A DNA stretch of 64,000 nucleotides from Cruorifilaria tuberocauda. Taxonomy: Eukaryota > Nematoda > Chromadorea > Rhabditida > Onchocercidae. The stretch covers positions 1-64,000 of the forward strand of contig JABVXU010000150.1 of NCBI GenBank assembly GCA_013365365.1. Reading direction: 5' to 3'. Below the pieces are notes generated by a model. That model saw only the letters and a program-made list of their open reading frames with translations, was not told where the DNA came from and ran no database searches. Both the position numbers and the translations under genes were made by a program. Shown one piece after another: positions 35,601 to 50,600 of the stretch. Every line of letters begins with the position of its first letter. Within the stretch, counting starts at the first letter, position 1.

Positions 35601-38600
35601 AGTACCACTAAAAGATTCAATATAACGAGAAGCAAGCAAAAATAAAATAAAATAATAAATTACGTCTTGTGAAAATCAAGAATCTGAGCGATATTTGCAA
35701 AAATGATTTTATCTTTGCCAACCAAATCCTCTGGCAATTCCATCGTTTGTAAATTTGCCATATATCCATCTACTACTGAACTTAAGTCTTTTACATAATC
35801 CCGTTCTGTATCGACCAATTCCATTAGTACATATCTGAAATCAAAATTAAAATATGAATTTTTATGAATATGAGTAATTATTTGGATCATAACCTCATTT
35901 AGTGATAATCAATTCTATTCAATCACAAATTGTAACAATAACCAATGTAATGGCCAACATCAACAAACAATTATCAAAGAAATTATGATAATCGTAAATT
36001 ATTTAAAATTATTACAAATTTAACTTCAAGTTATAGAGACTTTACTAATTATAGTCATATTTATTCAAACTTTAAAATTAAATATATTTCGAAATAAAAT
36101 AAGACGAACTGTCGCTTTTGCCTTGCAATATCCTCAGGGTTTTTTTCTTCCTTTTCTGATGCATCATTTTGATCCTCCTTTTTTCCAGTGGAAACAGCTA
36201 TTAAGTCGCCTTTTTCCATCTATAATGCTAAGCTTCGAAATTTAACTTATAATTTCAAACTGTTTGAGAATAATTTTTTCTCAAAAAAAGCAATTCTGAA
36301 ATAATGTTTAAAAAACAATATTATACTACTTACAATCTGTTATTTACCTAGAAACATTTTATAGCTAGCAGCCATTTATATGAAATATGCAAATCTAATA
36401 ATAATAATAATAATGATGCTAATAATAAATAATTACATTCTCGAACATAAACATCGTGAGGAAAGTTGAAAGTTTTGAAACAAAAAAACCTTCCTAAAAT
36501 TTGAAAAATGGAATTATTTCATATAAATCCTTCCATATTTTTCTTTAAAAATCCTTCCAAAAAATTCGATAAAAAAATTTTACAAGCAACAAATCATACC
36601 CACTTTTCTTTTAAAGACTTTCCTTTTAGACAAAATTTTTTATTTTCAAATTAAAACCAAATGATGGCATTTTTTTTAAAGTTGCTTTACTTTCTTCTAT
36701 AAATTAAAATATCATCGAAAATAGGGGAAAAAAGACTATCCTAACAAGTTTCATCAATGGAAAAAGCTTTCTTAATTGTTTTTTTCCTCTTCTGTTTGCA
36801 TTTTATTTCTTCTCAAATATCATTCTAATAAGAGAGAAGAGAAAAGGAAGGGGGGAGAAAGAGAGAGAAGAAGAAGAGGAAGAAGACAGTAGAAAAAAAA
36901 AGTTAATAAACACAAAACAAGTGGTAAAAAGTAATAGAGAAAAAAAAAGAAGTAATAAGTAGATGGAATCTCTCAGAATAAGCATTTATCCCTTGTCTCG
37001 ACGTTATTACTTCCCTAAACAATCAACAACTGTTCAATTTTATTTCCCTCTCTTTTCTCCTCTTCTTTTCCTCTTTCTTTTCTCTCTTTACCGGTTACTT
37101 TAGGTGAAAAATTCTCATAGAATGTAATAAATTAAAAAAAAAAAGAAAAATATGGGATAAGAAAAAAGTTTGTAAGGAAAAATTGACAATTTTCAGATAA
37201 TATAACACAAGAAGTATTATATAACTGCCACTTACGCTTCTATCATCCTATCTTCCTTGTTTACTTTACCTATCACCGCATGCATCATTTGATCAAAGAT
37301 CAAAATACGAAGCATAGTAGTGTGTGAAAATTTTAACAGGTGAAACGAAAAACTAAATTAAATAAACCTATCAATATTTTAGGAACAGAATGATTATATA
37401 TTTAATTGAGATACGACAAACTCATAACAACATTGTAATTTTTTTTACTTTTCCTTCTCCTCCTCCTCTTCTTACCTTCTTTCTGTGAGTCTGAATTTCT
37501 TGAAAATACTTAAATTTCACAGCATGCCATTTATTCACTAAACAGTAAAAAGCGATTTCTTTGAAAGAATACAAAAGGAGGAACTAACTAGTACAGTGCT
37601 AGCAATACCATAACATTTCATAACTCTAATTAATTGATTTGAACATTTGATCAAATACCGAATACGCATAAGTTTATCGTTAGAGAAATTTTCGAAAAAT
37701 TACTCAAGATATTACCCCATTAAACTACAATCTACATAATTCAACTTTTTCAAATTAAATAATCAACAATTTGGAATTGTACAAATAATCAATATCTAAT
37801 CAACAAAATATATTAGAAACGAAGAAGTACATTTTCCTATCAAATCATTGAAAAACGTGAAGAAAAAAAAAGAAAATTTGCAATTTAATCCCAGATTATC
37901 TAATTTCGCTTTTTATTTAAGCCTTTTTTAAAACATTTTCTTTATAAAACAGTACTTGTTATTTCGATATCTTAAAAAAAATTTCATTTAATAAATTTTC
38001 CTGAAATATCATGAATAAATAATAATTATACTATTTTTTAATTTCATGCTAATGTGAATGAAAAAAAAGAATGAAAAGAAACTAGATAAGCATATTAAAA
38101 TGCAGAAAAAAAATCCTAGTAAAAATGATTTTTCATTTCTGTCAAATATAAAATTGAATGTATGCATGTCAAGCAGTTCATTCTTTCTTTTTTTTATATA
38201 TCAAAAAACTTCAAAAACCAAAAAGCAATAATGTTTAGTTAAAACGAATTTAGTAATCAGCTTTGTATAAAGAAGGACAGCCTTTTCATTCCATCCCTTC
38301 CTTCTTTTTGCCCATATGCTTCCCTAAAATTCATATGTAATATGCCGTATTATCCTAATCAAGTCTAACTTTATCCTCAACAATTCTACTCCATAATTTC
38401 CATATGTATGTATGTGCATGAAGAAAATGGTTCAATACACTCTTGGGGATTTTATTCATCTTTTTTTCTATCTTTTCCCTATCTTTTTCTTGTTCGCCAT
38501 CATTTAATCAGTTTTGCTTATCAGTAGTTGATTCAAGTTAGCTGGTGCTACAAGGTTCGATCTTCTCCCTAGATAAGTGAATCTTGTTTTTAAATTTCTC

Positions 38601-41600
38601 TACTTTAGACTCTTCCAAACAGGATAAGTTCATTTTCCTATATATTCATGCATACATCTTTCACCTCTTTATGCTTACCCATTTCCTTTCCACGAGAAGT
38701 TGAAAATATAATAACATACTTATGTAAATGCGTAAAAATTACATTACTGCGAGCAGCAATTTATTGCAATCTAACTCCATTATCATTTGTCATTTCTCAA
38801 AATTCACCCTTCTTCAATCTTCCATCCTTATATTTACCCATATTTAATCTTTTTCTCCCCTTCTCTTATCCTCAAATGCTTATTTCTGAGCTATTTAATA
38901 AACTATTTTAAACATTTCCTCTCTTTATGATGTATTTAAATCTTCAAATATTTCATTCTAACTAACTTTTATTGCCACCACAAAACGATAATTTAAAAAT
39001 GAACAAATCCCATATAAAACCTAAATGATTATTAGCAGAAGAAACTTAATAAATAAATAGCATTAGAAATAGCACGGGGATCAATTGCTTATGGTGATAA
39101 TGACGAAAAGTCATTATATATTATCACAAACAATAATGCATAATAAATTCTATTGTTGCTTATTTTCTAATCCAACTTTCAATTCATTCAACCGGGTGGT
39201 GAGCCTACATTTCTAAACCACTGATTTTTTAACATATCAATGAAAATTTGAACCATCTTCATTTCCAAATTCACATATCTATCCAAACAGAAAGAATAAA
39301 GTGGCTTAGTAATTTCGTATCATGAGCGTCATTCCGAAAATTGTGCTCATATCATTATATATTAACAATTTAGTATAATGAATACATGAAAAGTTTTCAA
39401 CAATCTAATCCAGTTTACAGTTATTTTAATAAAAAAGTTCATAAAAATAAGAAGACTAGAAACTAAATATACAAGAATTTCTAAACTTTCACTAAAAATA
39501 ATTAAGTTTGGATCAGATCAATTCATTTACTTCACATTGCCTTCATTTAAATTATGAGTAAAGTTTCAATTTCAGAAATCTACTTTAGAAAGAAAATTAC
39601 TTCAGAAGAGAAACTTAAAATAAAATTGAAAAATTCAAGATATGAACGGGAAAATCTATACTGTAGATGAAACGTATCGACATAATTAGTTATTCAGTAT
39701 AAAAATCAGTTGATAATTAATGATAATTTTCAATATACTAATGCTTTTTCTAATCTATCACATAATACTTCCTCTACCATTAAATGATTACTACTTTTTC
39801 TTTCTCTTTTTTGTCGATTTTAGCAACATCAAACCCGTAATATCATCTCATTCTAAATAACAAACACCAATTATTTCTCAATATGGCATATTCTTTATTA
39901 ATGATGAAAGCGACAAGTCGAACTTGATTTTTTCAACAGGAAAATTTGCAAGTCATTTTTTTACTTTTTCCTACCAAATCCAAAAGCACTGTAACGTCAA
40001 TCAAATTTAATATGAATTCACTTCGAGAAGTATGTCGAGACGTAACCTATTTGAGATTACCTGATAATTGTAATTTTACATTACTAAGATGATGGCGAGA
40101 AAAAAAGTAAAAATTCCACAATTCTTCTTAGAACAATCACTAATACTAAAATCAAAAAAAAATTCCCAATTCATTTTTACTATACAAACTTTACATATGC
40201 CATTCTGGAGATACGTTAGTTAATTACTGATATAAACTACTTCATTTCAGAAATGATACATTATAGTAGTAGAATACGAAAAAAAATTTAGATAATTCTT
40301 GTATTATAATATCTATATGGTATCACAAAGTAAAAAGCATTTAACTAATAATGAATAAAATGATTTCTATTAAAGAAATTGCAAATTTCTTCAAAAACAA
40401 TTTTAAGGAAACGGTAAAATAATAAGCATAAAAGGGTATGAAATATATTTCAAGAAGTTAACTTTAATCAATAAACCATCCAAAACTGAAAAATACTCGA
40501 TGGATAATTGTATCAATTACTTCAAAGAAGTATAAAAAAGCTAATTTAATTATTGAACTGTTTAATAATGTTTTTGATAATAAATGGTGTTGAAATAAGT
40601 TGGAAAAGAATGGGAAATTGAGCTGGAAAAGGAGGAAAGAAACCGAAATATATGAAATTGAGATGAATGAAAAATACCATGGAAGTAACGGAGAAAGATT
40701 GAAAAGAAGTGAAATAATCCGAAATTCCCGAATAAAAATTAAAAGAATATTCCTCAGAATAGGAAACACTCACCGATGTGTTCCGAGATGCAGCAGCATC
40801 GGCTACGGCGCTGCTCAATTCACTCATCGGCGGCGGCAATTCAAATTCAACCTGATCGGAGAATGATGCTGTTGACTCAATTGCTGGATCAATTAAAGGA
40901 GGATTCACTGAAAGTAATCCACCCGCGATCGATGCTTCTTCTTGCCCAGTTGTCGGATGTGTTTGGTCGTCACACGATGATAAAACACTATGAGCTCCTT
41001 CTGCCGATGTAGTACCAACAACCGTTAAATCTGATTCTACTAAATCCTAAAAAAAAAAAAACTTTCAAAATGATTTCGAACTTCTATAAATTTTTAAACT
41101 ATAAAATTATTTGACGAATAAGCTATCACAGGAATATACTTATTCATTTACTTATTACATTCCATTTCGAATTCAAAATTAAACCATGGCAATTATACTA
41201 TTTTTTCCTTTCATATTTAGAATTGTTCTATAACAGGACTGAAAAAAAAATTCACCTTACGTTTAGCAATAAAACCGATGGAATTAAAGTTAAATTAAAA
41301 TATAAAAACAAAATATCATCAGGTAAAACAACGATGGAAAATACTCAATCAAAAACTTATATCAAATAAACAAACGAAAGACTAAGAGAAAAAAAAAACT
41401 GCAAAAAAAGAAATGAGAGGAAGAGGTAATTTAGTCATTTCATGACATAGTAGTGTAAATAACGAAATAATGTAAACAAGTAAATGAGGTAATCGAAATG
41501 AAAGCTCAATTCCCTTCTTTTCCTTTTTTCCTTGGTAAACATTTTGGAATATACAAGAAAGAAAGAGAGAGAGAGAGAGAGGGAATGACGAAAAATCACT

Positions 41601-44600
41601 ACTTCATTCTACTTGTAAGGAAGGAGACAAAGAAAAAAGAATTGTGATGAAAGAACAAATATATTATTTTGCGTAGGAAGGAAAAAGGCAATTTCAAGAT
41701 GATGATGATATTTAGGAAATTCTAAATTATGATAAAATTGAAGAATTCTTAAAAGATGCGAAAGGAGGAATAAAAAAAATATATGAAAGATAAGAAAAGA
41801 AAGGAAGGTGAAGAAAAAAGATACATCAATTTAACATTAATACTTAAAATTACAAGGAACAAATCGATTATTGTCCTGTTGATGCTTAATAGGATGGCTT
41901 TATAAAGTAGACTCTGACTACATGAAATAAATAGAGAAGGAGAAAAATGTAGGAAAGAGATTATGAAGTGAAGAAGTTAAGAGAAAATGACTAAGAAGTT
42001 GAGTAATAATGTGAGAAAACTTGGAAGTCTTTAATACAATCTTATTTTCCATTTTTCCCTTTTCTCCTTCTTTACAATTCTCTTCATTGTTTTCCTCTTC
42101 CTTTTTCCAACTTTTCAACTTACTTATCTACAATTCCCATTCATATTCTTTTTTTTGAGCATTCCTGCTGAATTAAGCTTGCTAATTTAGTCATTATTGC
42201 TACTATTGTTCCTGTTCAATGTTATACATTGTTAAAAGTTTCCAAAACTTCATCCTTTTTATCTTACAATTTCATTTTTTGCTCGACTCAAATCAATAAA
42301 AAAAATTGCAAGAAGACAAATTCCATATATTAAATAAATAATATGAAAAGAAAATACCCATTAGCTGAATTTGGATATCCATGCTTAAAGAAACAAAAAT
42401 AATAAAAGAAAAAAAGGACTTTAGAATATAACCATCAGAAAATGGATGATATAAAAGATGAAGATCTCTTTAAAGTAAAAAAAAAAAGCAACTATTTTCC
42501 AACTTTTTTAAAAATCAAGTAATTGAAAACAATAAGCAACAAGGATAAAAGAGAGAGAGAGAGAGAGAGACAGAAAGAGAAGAGGGAAGAATTACATGTT
42601 TTAATTCTGAACATCACTCATATTTCATTACTATTATTTATTTTTGCAGTTTAATAAGAAAAAAAATTGACATTTTTTTTTTAAAACTATGATATATGAT
42701 GTCTCGTAGAAATTATCTTCTATATACGTTGTACCAACTGCTTATTTGTTTATTATTTTCATCTACATTATTTGTTATATAAGTGATAAATTATTTGATG
42801 CATTATGAAAGGTATTTGTATCAAAATTTCTTTTTTTTAAATGAATATGAATGGAAAACAAAATTTAATAAATGAGTTTAAAAAAATTACTATGCAATTT
42901 ATTCGTATGAATAAAATATTCTTTTAAACTTACTTAATACTTTTAAGATTTTAATACTGAGCACACGTTATGAAAGCATTATTCAATAGAAGTTACGGTC
43001 AATCATGAAAAATTGATGAATTTTCATCAAGTCAACAGAAATTTTAACAAAATCTATTTAGATTTCAAGAAAACAATCTGAAAATTATATAATTTTCAAG
43101 ATGAAATAAATTTAACTGCTAAAAAGATTTAGCATAAATAATGAAAGTAAGTATAAGCAACAATAAGAGCATCTTTAAGAAATTATTTATTTGTGCGTAC
43201 TTGGAAATGCTTGAGAGGAAGACACAATGAGAACATAATGTAAGGGAAGATAGTTATATTTAAGAGAATTTAGAATATTTAGAATTAATGATAATGATTA
43301 CATTAGCTTCGTATTTAGGTTCGAGAAATTGTTATAATATTACATTGAAACTATAATGAATTAGATAAATATGAGAGTTTGAAAAAGAAAAGAAGGGAAA
43401 ATTTGAAAGTAATTAGCTACGAATTGAAAGCTTTTCCGAAATTGATTTTGACTACGAAAATTCAAATTCTGGTTTCCATTCCTTACTCCTTTATTCCAGA
43501 TTTTTATCGTCATTAAGGTAGACGAACTAAAAATTTATCACAACCAAAATATAAACAGTAATTTGCAGCAGAAAAAAAAATCTTATGGGAAACTCTACAA
43601 AGGTAAGACATAATTACTTCAAAAGTGTGAGTTGCATTTCTGAATAAAGAAATCAATCGGTAAAATATGATTAAAAATGATAAAAAATTAGTTAAAGTTA
43701 CTGCGATTAATTTAAAAATAGATTAACTTCTGAAGCATAATTTCAAGCTTCATTTATCAACCATTATCTCATTAACTGTTCTTGATGCTCAAATAAAAGA
43801 AAAAGCATAGGGATTATTATTTATTAGATGATTTTTTCATAGCCTATAAGTTCTAAATATTTTGAATTGATTATTTAAGATCTTCTAATACAAATGAAGG
43901 TATAAAAAATTCGCATAACAAACAACTGAAAAAATAAAAAAAGATAAAAATCATATCATTACTTCATTAATACATTAATAATTTCGATTTTAAATCTATA
44001 TTGAAACAATTATAAGCCGAAATTAAACTCTAATTCATCCTTCCATATTACAAATGACGAGAAAAAGACTACCCTTTCTATAATCGCTGCTTCTCTCTCT
44101 TTTTTTTACTTTTAATGAAAATCCAAAAACATCCATCTTAAAATAACACTGATGTATGTATTCAGCAATCAAATCGTTTCATCACAATAATAACAAATTT
44201 GTAAATAAAAATATATTGCTTCATGAAAAGAAAATATTTTTTCTTTTTTGTTACCATTTAAGTATTCTAAAATTAATATAATCTAAAATTGTTACTATTC
44301 AGTAATTTTTTTTTCTTTCTGCACTAAATAAAAATGAAGCATACTTATCATACAATTAGCCTCACATATATATGATAGTTATAATTATATGTCAAAAATG
44401 CTAGATGAATATGCGATAATGCAAGCAATTAAAATGAAAACTTGAAAATATTACTTTTTCCAATATTTAACATGAATTTTTGCAAATTTTATCATTTTTT
44501 AAATAATAATTTCTTTATAATGCAAATAAATATTACAATATGAACAGAATGAGAATTTCATTCATTCACTAAACATTTCCTGTAAATAATACCGAAAATT

Positions 44601-47600
44601 ATTATTCTCATTCGATATTTTCAATTAGAGAAAAGCAAGGTAAAATTAAAGTAAAATAGAATAATGAATATTATCTAATTAATTAAACAATTGATTACTT
44701 GTTAATGAACATCATTAAGAAAACTGTGAAAATCGATCGATCTTCATCAAATATACATTCAAAATAAATGTTAAAGCGTAGGACCATGGCTTCATATAAT
44801 ACCATTTATAGAATCCTACACTTTAGCGCATACTTTGAATGCATATTTGATAAATAATGATGACTAAAAACATTCTATTCGTATGTAGATTTATTTTTCT
44901 AAAAATAAATTTTTAAACTTAAAAAAAAAGAAAAGAAGAAACAGTAATGGACATAGAAGAAAGAAAAAGAATGACAAAAGAGATGGAAAGGAAGGATGAA
45001 GTGAGGAAATCAATTGAGACAGACGGCCGCCATTAAATGATCTGGAAGGAAAAGACAAAAAAGATTCATGGGGATAAAAAGTAAAAGTTAATATTTGTCA
45101 AAAATACAATCAAACGGATAATAAAAATAAATGATAAGAAGAAAAATGAAGGAAAGAGAAGGATGAATTTGATATGAAATTTGATATGGTTGAGGATTCT
45201 TCTATTTGAAAAATAGAAATGAATTGAAGGAAAGCGATTGCCTATAATCACTATCATTGAAAGTTAAAAGAACTAGAAAATAAAATGAAAAAATGAGTGC
45301 AAAAAAAAGCAAAAACAGCAAAAAGTTTAAAAGTAAATAAATTATGTCTTCCAGATTAAAGACTTTTTTCTTCATATTGAAAGAGATAGCATAAAGAGCA
45401 TACAGCTAGCAGACCGTTTACATCTTCAAAACTTGGCCACAAAATTAATATAAATACTAAACGAACCTTTGATAATAAATGATCTTGATGCGGTTGTTCG
45501 GTTAAGGAAGATGAGCCTGAATGAAGCGGATCAGCTGCACTATGTCGGAGTTGCTGGCCATTACCTTTTCGTATCGTCAAAGATACCGACTGAGGACGAT
45601 GACCACTGCTTAATGATCCTTGCTGTTGCTGACCGTTACTGAAGAAACGTCTAAAAAAAGATCCATTAACTAAGATATATTTGTCAGTCTAGAAATAATT
45701 AAGAAAATCTGGAATAAAATCCCAAAATCAAAAAAAAAAGTAAAAGAAGGAGATGTAGGAATTTAATTAATTTTCGACACTAAGCAAAAAAAGTTTACAA
45801 TCAATTTTTGATAAAAAAAGGATGAAAATGAAGAAGCAGTACAAATTAACTGAGAAATGAAATAAAGAAATCCTCAAAATAAGTTCTGATAAATTTTGCA
45901 CAAAATACATGCTTATATTTAAGTTCAAATAATCAGTCGTCTTATTCTCAAAATAAGAGAACCGATTATTTGAATTTAATTGCTTTTTCTTCTACAACGA
46001 AAATAACATTCCTTTCACTTCCTGACGATAAACGAAAGCAATGAAATCCTGCAATGTTGGTTAAATATTCAACATGATTGCAAATCAAATGCTAACCCAA
46101 AATTATCAAAAAAACTTTGATTATAAGTTCGCGAGTAAACTTTGATAATTTATACTTATTTATGACTTTTTATTTTCTAATCAAAATATTAATCATACCA
46201 TCTTTTCCTAAGATGGTATGATTAAGGTCAATAATTAAGAACAGGAATATTATGGCAGTGATACATAATTGTATACTTTCTTATAAAAACTTATGATATT
46301 ACTTTTAAATATTGTTTAACGGTTCCAATAAACAACTCATTATCTAAATAATTTGTAGTTTGGGTCACTCGGTATTTTCTGACTAATGATTTAACTTATT
46401 TGCTTTGTACTGAAATAAGTATAATCTGCTTGCCAGTTAATAAATTTAGCAATATGCTGGTAAAAAAAAACTCAAATAGGAGCAAACAAATCATTGATTT
46501 TTTAAAAATAAAGTAAGCAACGAAATAATTCGTAAGAGATTATTAGTGTCTAATAAAATCGAAAAAAATTTACACTAAATGTGAACAGAAAGATTAAATT
46601 ATCAGAATTGATAGAGTCTTTTCAAAATGTACCGTCGGTGACGTCCTTTCTGTTATCTTAATCTCATAATTATTCAAATTATACTTTCATTATTAAGTAG
46701 CTTAAAGTTAATATTCGAAAAAGTTGACTAATTTTGACATGTTGAGCAATAAACAAACATTCTAATGAATCATTCATAAGACTTAGTTCTCCTGAAAATT
46801 TTCCACTTCTTTTTCATTTTTTTGCTTCATTGAAACAATTTTTTATTGCAATCCTTTTAAAAGAAACAAAATATCAATATCAAATCATTCCTAGTTATTT
46901 GTCGATATCATATTCATAATATATCTTCTCTCATCATTTTTGTATTGTTAATAATAGTTTCAAGAGAAAAAAACAAAACAGAAAAGAAAGAAATAATGAA
47001 GGAAAAAAAAATATCGAAGCTTACCGCAAACTTTTCCTTTTGATTATATTTTGTGTAGAGGTGTTAGTTGAATATGACGGATCCACTAAAGGACGATCTG
47101 TGGAGCAGGATGATGATGAGCCATCTAGAAAAAGGTAGAAAAATCAAGCTAATACTTCTTCAGTTTTTCATTTTGTTAAAGTTTTTATTAAGGAGGCTCT
47201 CATAAGTTAGATGTAAAAAAGGTATAATGAAAAAATATTCCAATATTCATGGAAAAATTTCTCATTATTTACTAAAAAGCATTATAATTATAATAAATCT
47301 ATTCATTTCCTATAATAACGCGATCTATTACTCCATAAATGGATATATTAATTCACTTGATGAAAAATTTTACTATTATAGCTTATACTCGGAATCTTTT
47401 CATGATAAATCAATATCAATGCAAATAATAGGTTGGGTAGCGGTGGATTAAGGTTTTAAAAAAACATGTGAAAATCTCTCTTTAGGTATTTATTAAAAAA
47501 AATTCCGTAATCTCAATTTATTGTTAAAACTTTAAAAAGAATGGAAAGCAAAAGAGTAACAGAATAGCGACTTTCATATTTCTTTAATATCCTATCTTTA

Positions 47601-50600
47601 GAAGTTAATAAATACAAATCATATTTTATCACTTTAATCTCTGATCTAAACGATGAATTCTAATATGTGCAAAGAAGAATTAAAAGTAGAAAATGTAAGC
47701 CAGAAATGATAGCAAAAGATATGTATATTACAAAGCTCTTACAAAGGTCCATTTTATACTGAATTTTTAGAATCTATTGTAATCCTTGAGCATTATATCA
47801 ATTAAGAAGTAATTCAGATATTCACATTTCACTCAGACGCATCGCAACTTTTTTTATTTCTGTATTTGGAGAACTGATGGTAACTTGCCAGTAGATTTTG
47901 AATTAATAAATGCACTCAATACCGAAACATATATTAAAATCATGAAAAAAATTGAATACAGGTAATTAAACAAAAGAGTAACATCATTAAATTTTCTGAA
48001 TAATCAGTTAAAACGATCAAATTCTGCATTAAAAAAATCATCGAATTAGCACATATTCTAACCCAACATTATCAAAAACTTATTAATCATAATGATCTAA
48101 GGATATACATGCTTCTCACTCTCTTCTAAAATTTGAACATCACAAAATTACATTAAAATTACAGCAATACCAGTTTGTGCACGGAATATTCAGTATTCAT
48201 TGGTGAACTGCACGGGGAATAAATTTGAAAAAGACAAACCATTAAGTGAACTTACAAGAGCTGCCTTTTCAGATGTAGCAAAAATAATTTTCAAAGAATT
48301 GGTGGTATTAAAATCACAATCTGTACTTTCCTGAGATCTCCCTGAAGCTAATGAAAACCAATGACGACGCAACGCTAATGACCAACGTTGCATACGACGA
48401 CTAGCACGGGATGATCGACCCGATTGTTTATCGTTTTCATCTGTTTGTATTGTATGTGAACGTTTCATCACTGCTCTGATCGGTTTAAACAGTATCCTGT
48501 TATTGTACTGATCAGCAATACATATGCATGAATCAAACTATACAGTTATTAAACGGTTAGACAACAAACAGAAAAAAACAATCAAGGTTAAAATCATTTG
48601 GTGAACTTATATCTCATCTTCGATTTATCTCCCAACTAGGAGCTATGTCAATTTTGTAATGATCTCCTTAAACTTCATTGTAAGCAAAGCGATGGGAAGC
48701 AAGTGGAAAAGTCGATGAAGCATTTTAATTCAAATAAGATTTAAATTCGACAAAAAAATTTAAAAATCAAAGTTGTCCACATATTATTTTATAAAGGAAA
48801 TCTTAAAAGAAAAAGGCGTATTACAGAAGAAAGATAGAAATGACAGTGAGAAGCAACGGAAGATAAAATATGCATGGAACAGAGTAATATTTTGCACTTT
48901 TTCCTTTCCTTATGAATTAAGACAAAATGAAAAAATAAAATTTAAAAGGAAATAATGGAATAAAACAATAATAATGTGATGCATAATTTCAAAGTGCAAC
49001 GAATTCGCTTTTCATTCGCTTGGTTTGCTTGAAGCATTTGCAACATCTTAAACATTTTAATAAAAAGGGAAGAAATGAAATGATAAGTACAAAGTAATCT
49101 TTTATTACTTTTCAAATAAGATAGAAAAGATTAACGTAAAAAAAAAAAGAACAAAAAAAGGAAATGAGACGGAAATTGTAGATAAAAATGTTCGATAAAC
49201 TATGCGAAATAGACCGTAATAGGAGGAAGTAGAAGGTGAAAGCAGATAAAAAAGAAAAACATGAACGATACAATTGAACGAGAAACACAAATGAATTTTG
49301 AAAGAAGTTTAAGAGAAGGGATAATTGGAAGTGGATGAAAAATTGGATATAACAGAAGAGCTTCTTTTTTTTCGTTTCAAGAATTAGCACTTTTCCACAA
49401 AATAACCAAGACTGCAAGCAAAAGAGAGAAGAAAAAAAATAAAGAAGCAATTCAAAAAATCCTTCCTTCATCCTTTCTCTTCTTGTTCATCTTTAATTTT
49501 AAGGAAAAAAGTAAAAAGAAGTGGAAAAAGGAATGACAGATATAATCTTATTAATGATACTTGGAAATATTTTTTTTAATTTTGAAAAATCAGATTAGTT
49601 ATGCTTTCGTACATTTATTGCAACTTTTCGTCTTTTTATATTCTTTTCGCCTAATTTATTTACCACCCAAGTTTTCCTGTCCCGATATCTTACTGATTTC
49701 CAACACACTATCTTAAGTCTGAAAATATAGTATTTATGAATTACTAAATACATCAAAATTTTTTGAATGCTCGAAAAAAATCACAAGAAAATGCTGCTGT
49801 TTGAAGATAACGAAAATTTAGAGAATCAAAAATTCATATGTAAAAAAAATATTCATAGTATTAATGATTCGTTTTTCCAGTTCCGTGTCCTTGCGCCCAA
49901 CCTGTCTAATTAAATTTGTTGAATAGCATCAAAATATCGCTTAATTTTGCTTAGAACTATTTTTAGATAACATAAACTTTCGTCAAATATCTTCATCTCG
50001 TATTTAAATAAATTTTAATTTCTTCTTCGTCAGAATTTCTTCCTCTCAACAATTATAGGATTATAATTTTAATGTGTAATTGATAATATATTATCCCCAT
50101 TCCAATTCATTATTTAACCTAATAAGAAATAATTCTGAGACATTATTCGGTGATCACGTATGATAATAAGTAAAGGCATCTTCAAACAGAACTCTTCATT
50201 AATCAGATACTTCTAACACTTCCATCATATCGATAGTTTTGATAAAACTCATTGAACAATGTAAATCAAATTTGAGAAGTAAAGGAAATGAGATGAATGA
50301 TTTATGGAAGAACTGTACTGGCAAGAAAGAATGGATAGCAAATTTAAAACAATTAGTATAAATGGATAAATTGAACGGATAAGCAAGAAAATTGATTCAA
50401 GAAATGTATGGTGTGTAATAGTATAAATACTATAAGATTTCATTTCAAATCTATTGAAATATAGAACAAAGAGAAATCAACTTAAAAATTAAGCTAACAA
50501 GCAGCTCAATGAAAAGCAAAAGAACTCTGCGAATGCTCGCTCGATCACAAGATAAGCGGAAAATGATAAAAAATGGATAAGAAAGCGCAACAAAGTGGGG

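Noticed and set aside
49105..49471. Minus-strand frames rich in Phe/Ser/Leu
   Set aside because: Low-complexity intron sequence with overlapping frames; no splice phase support.
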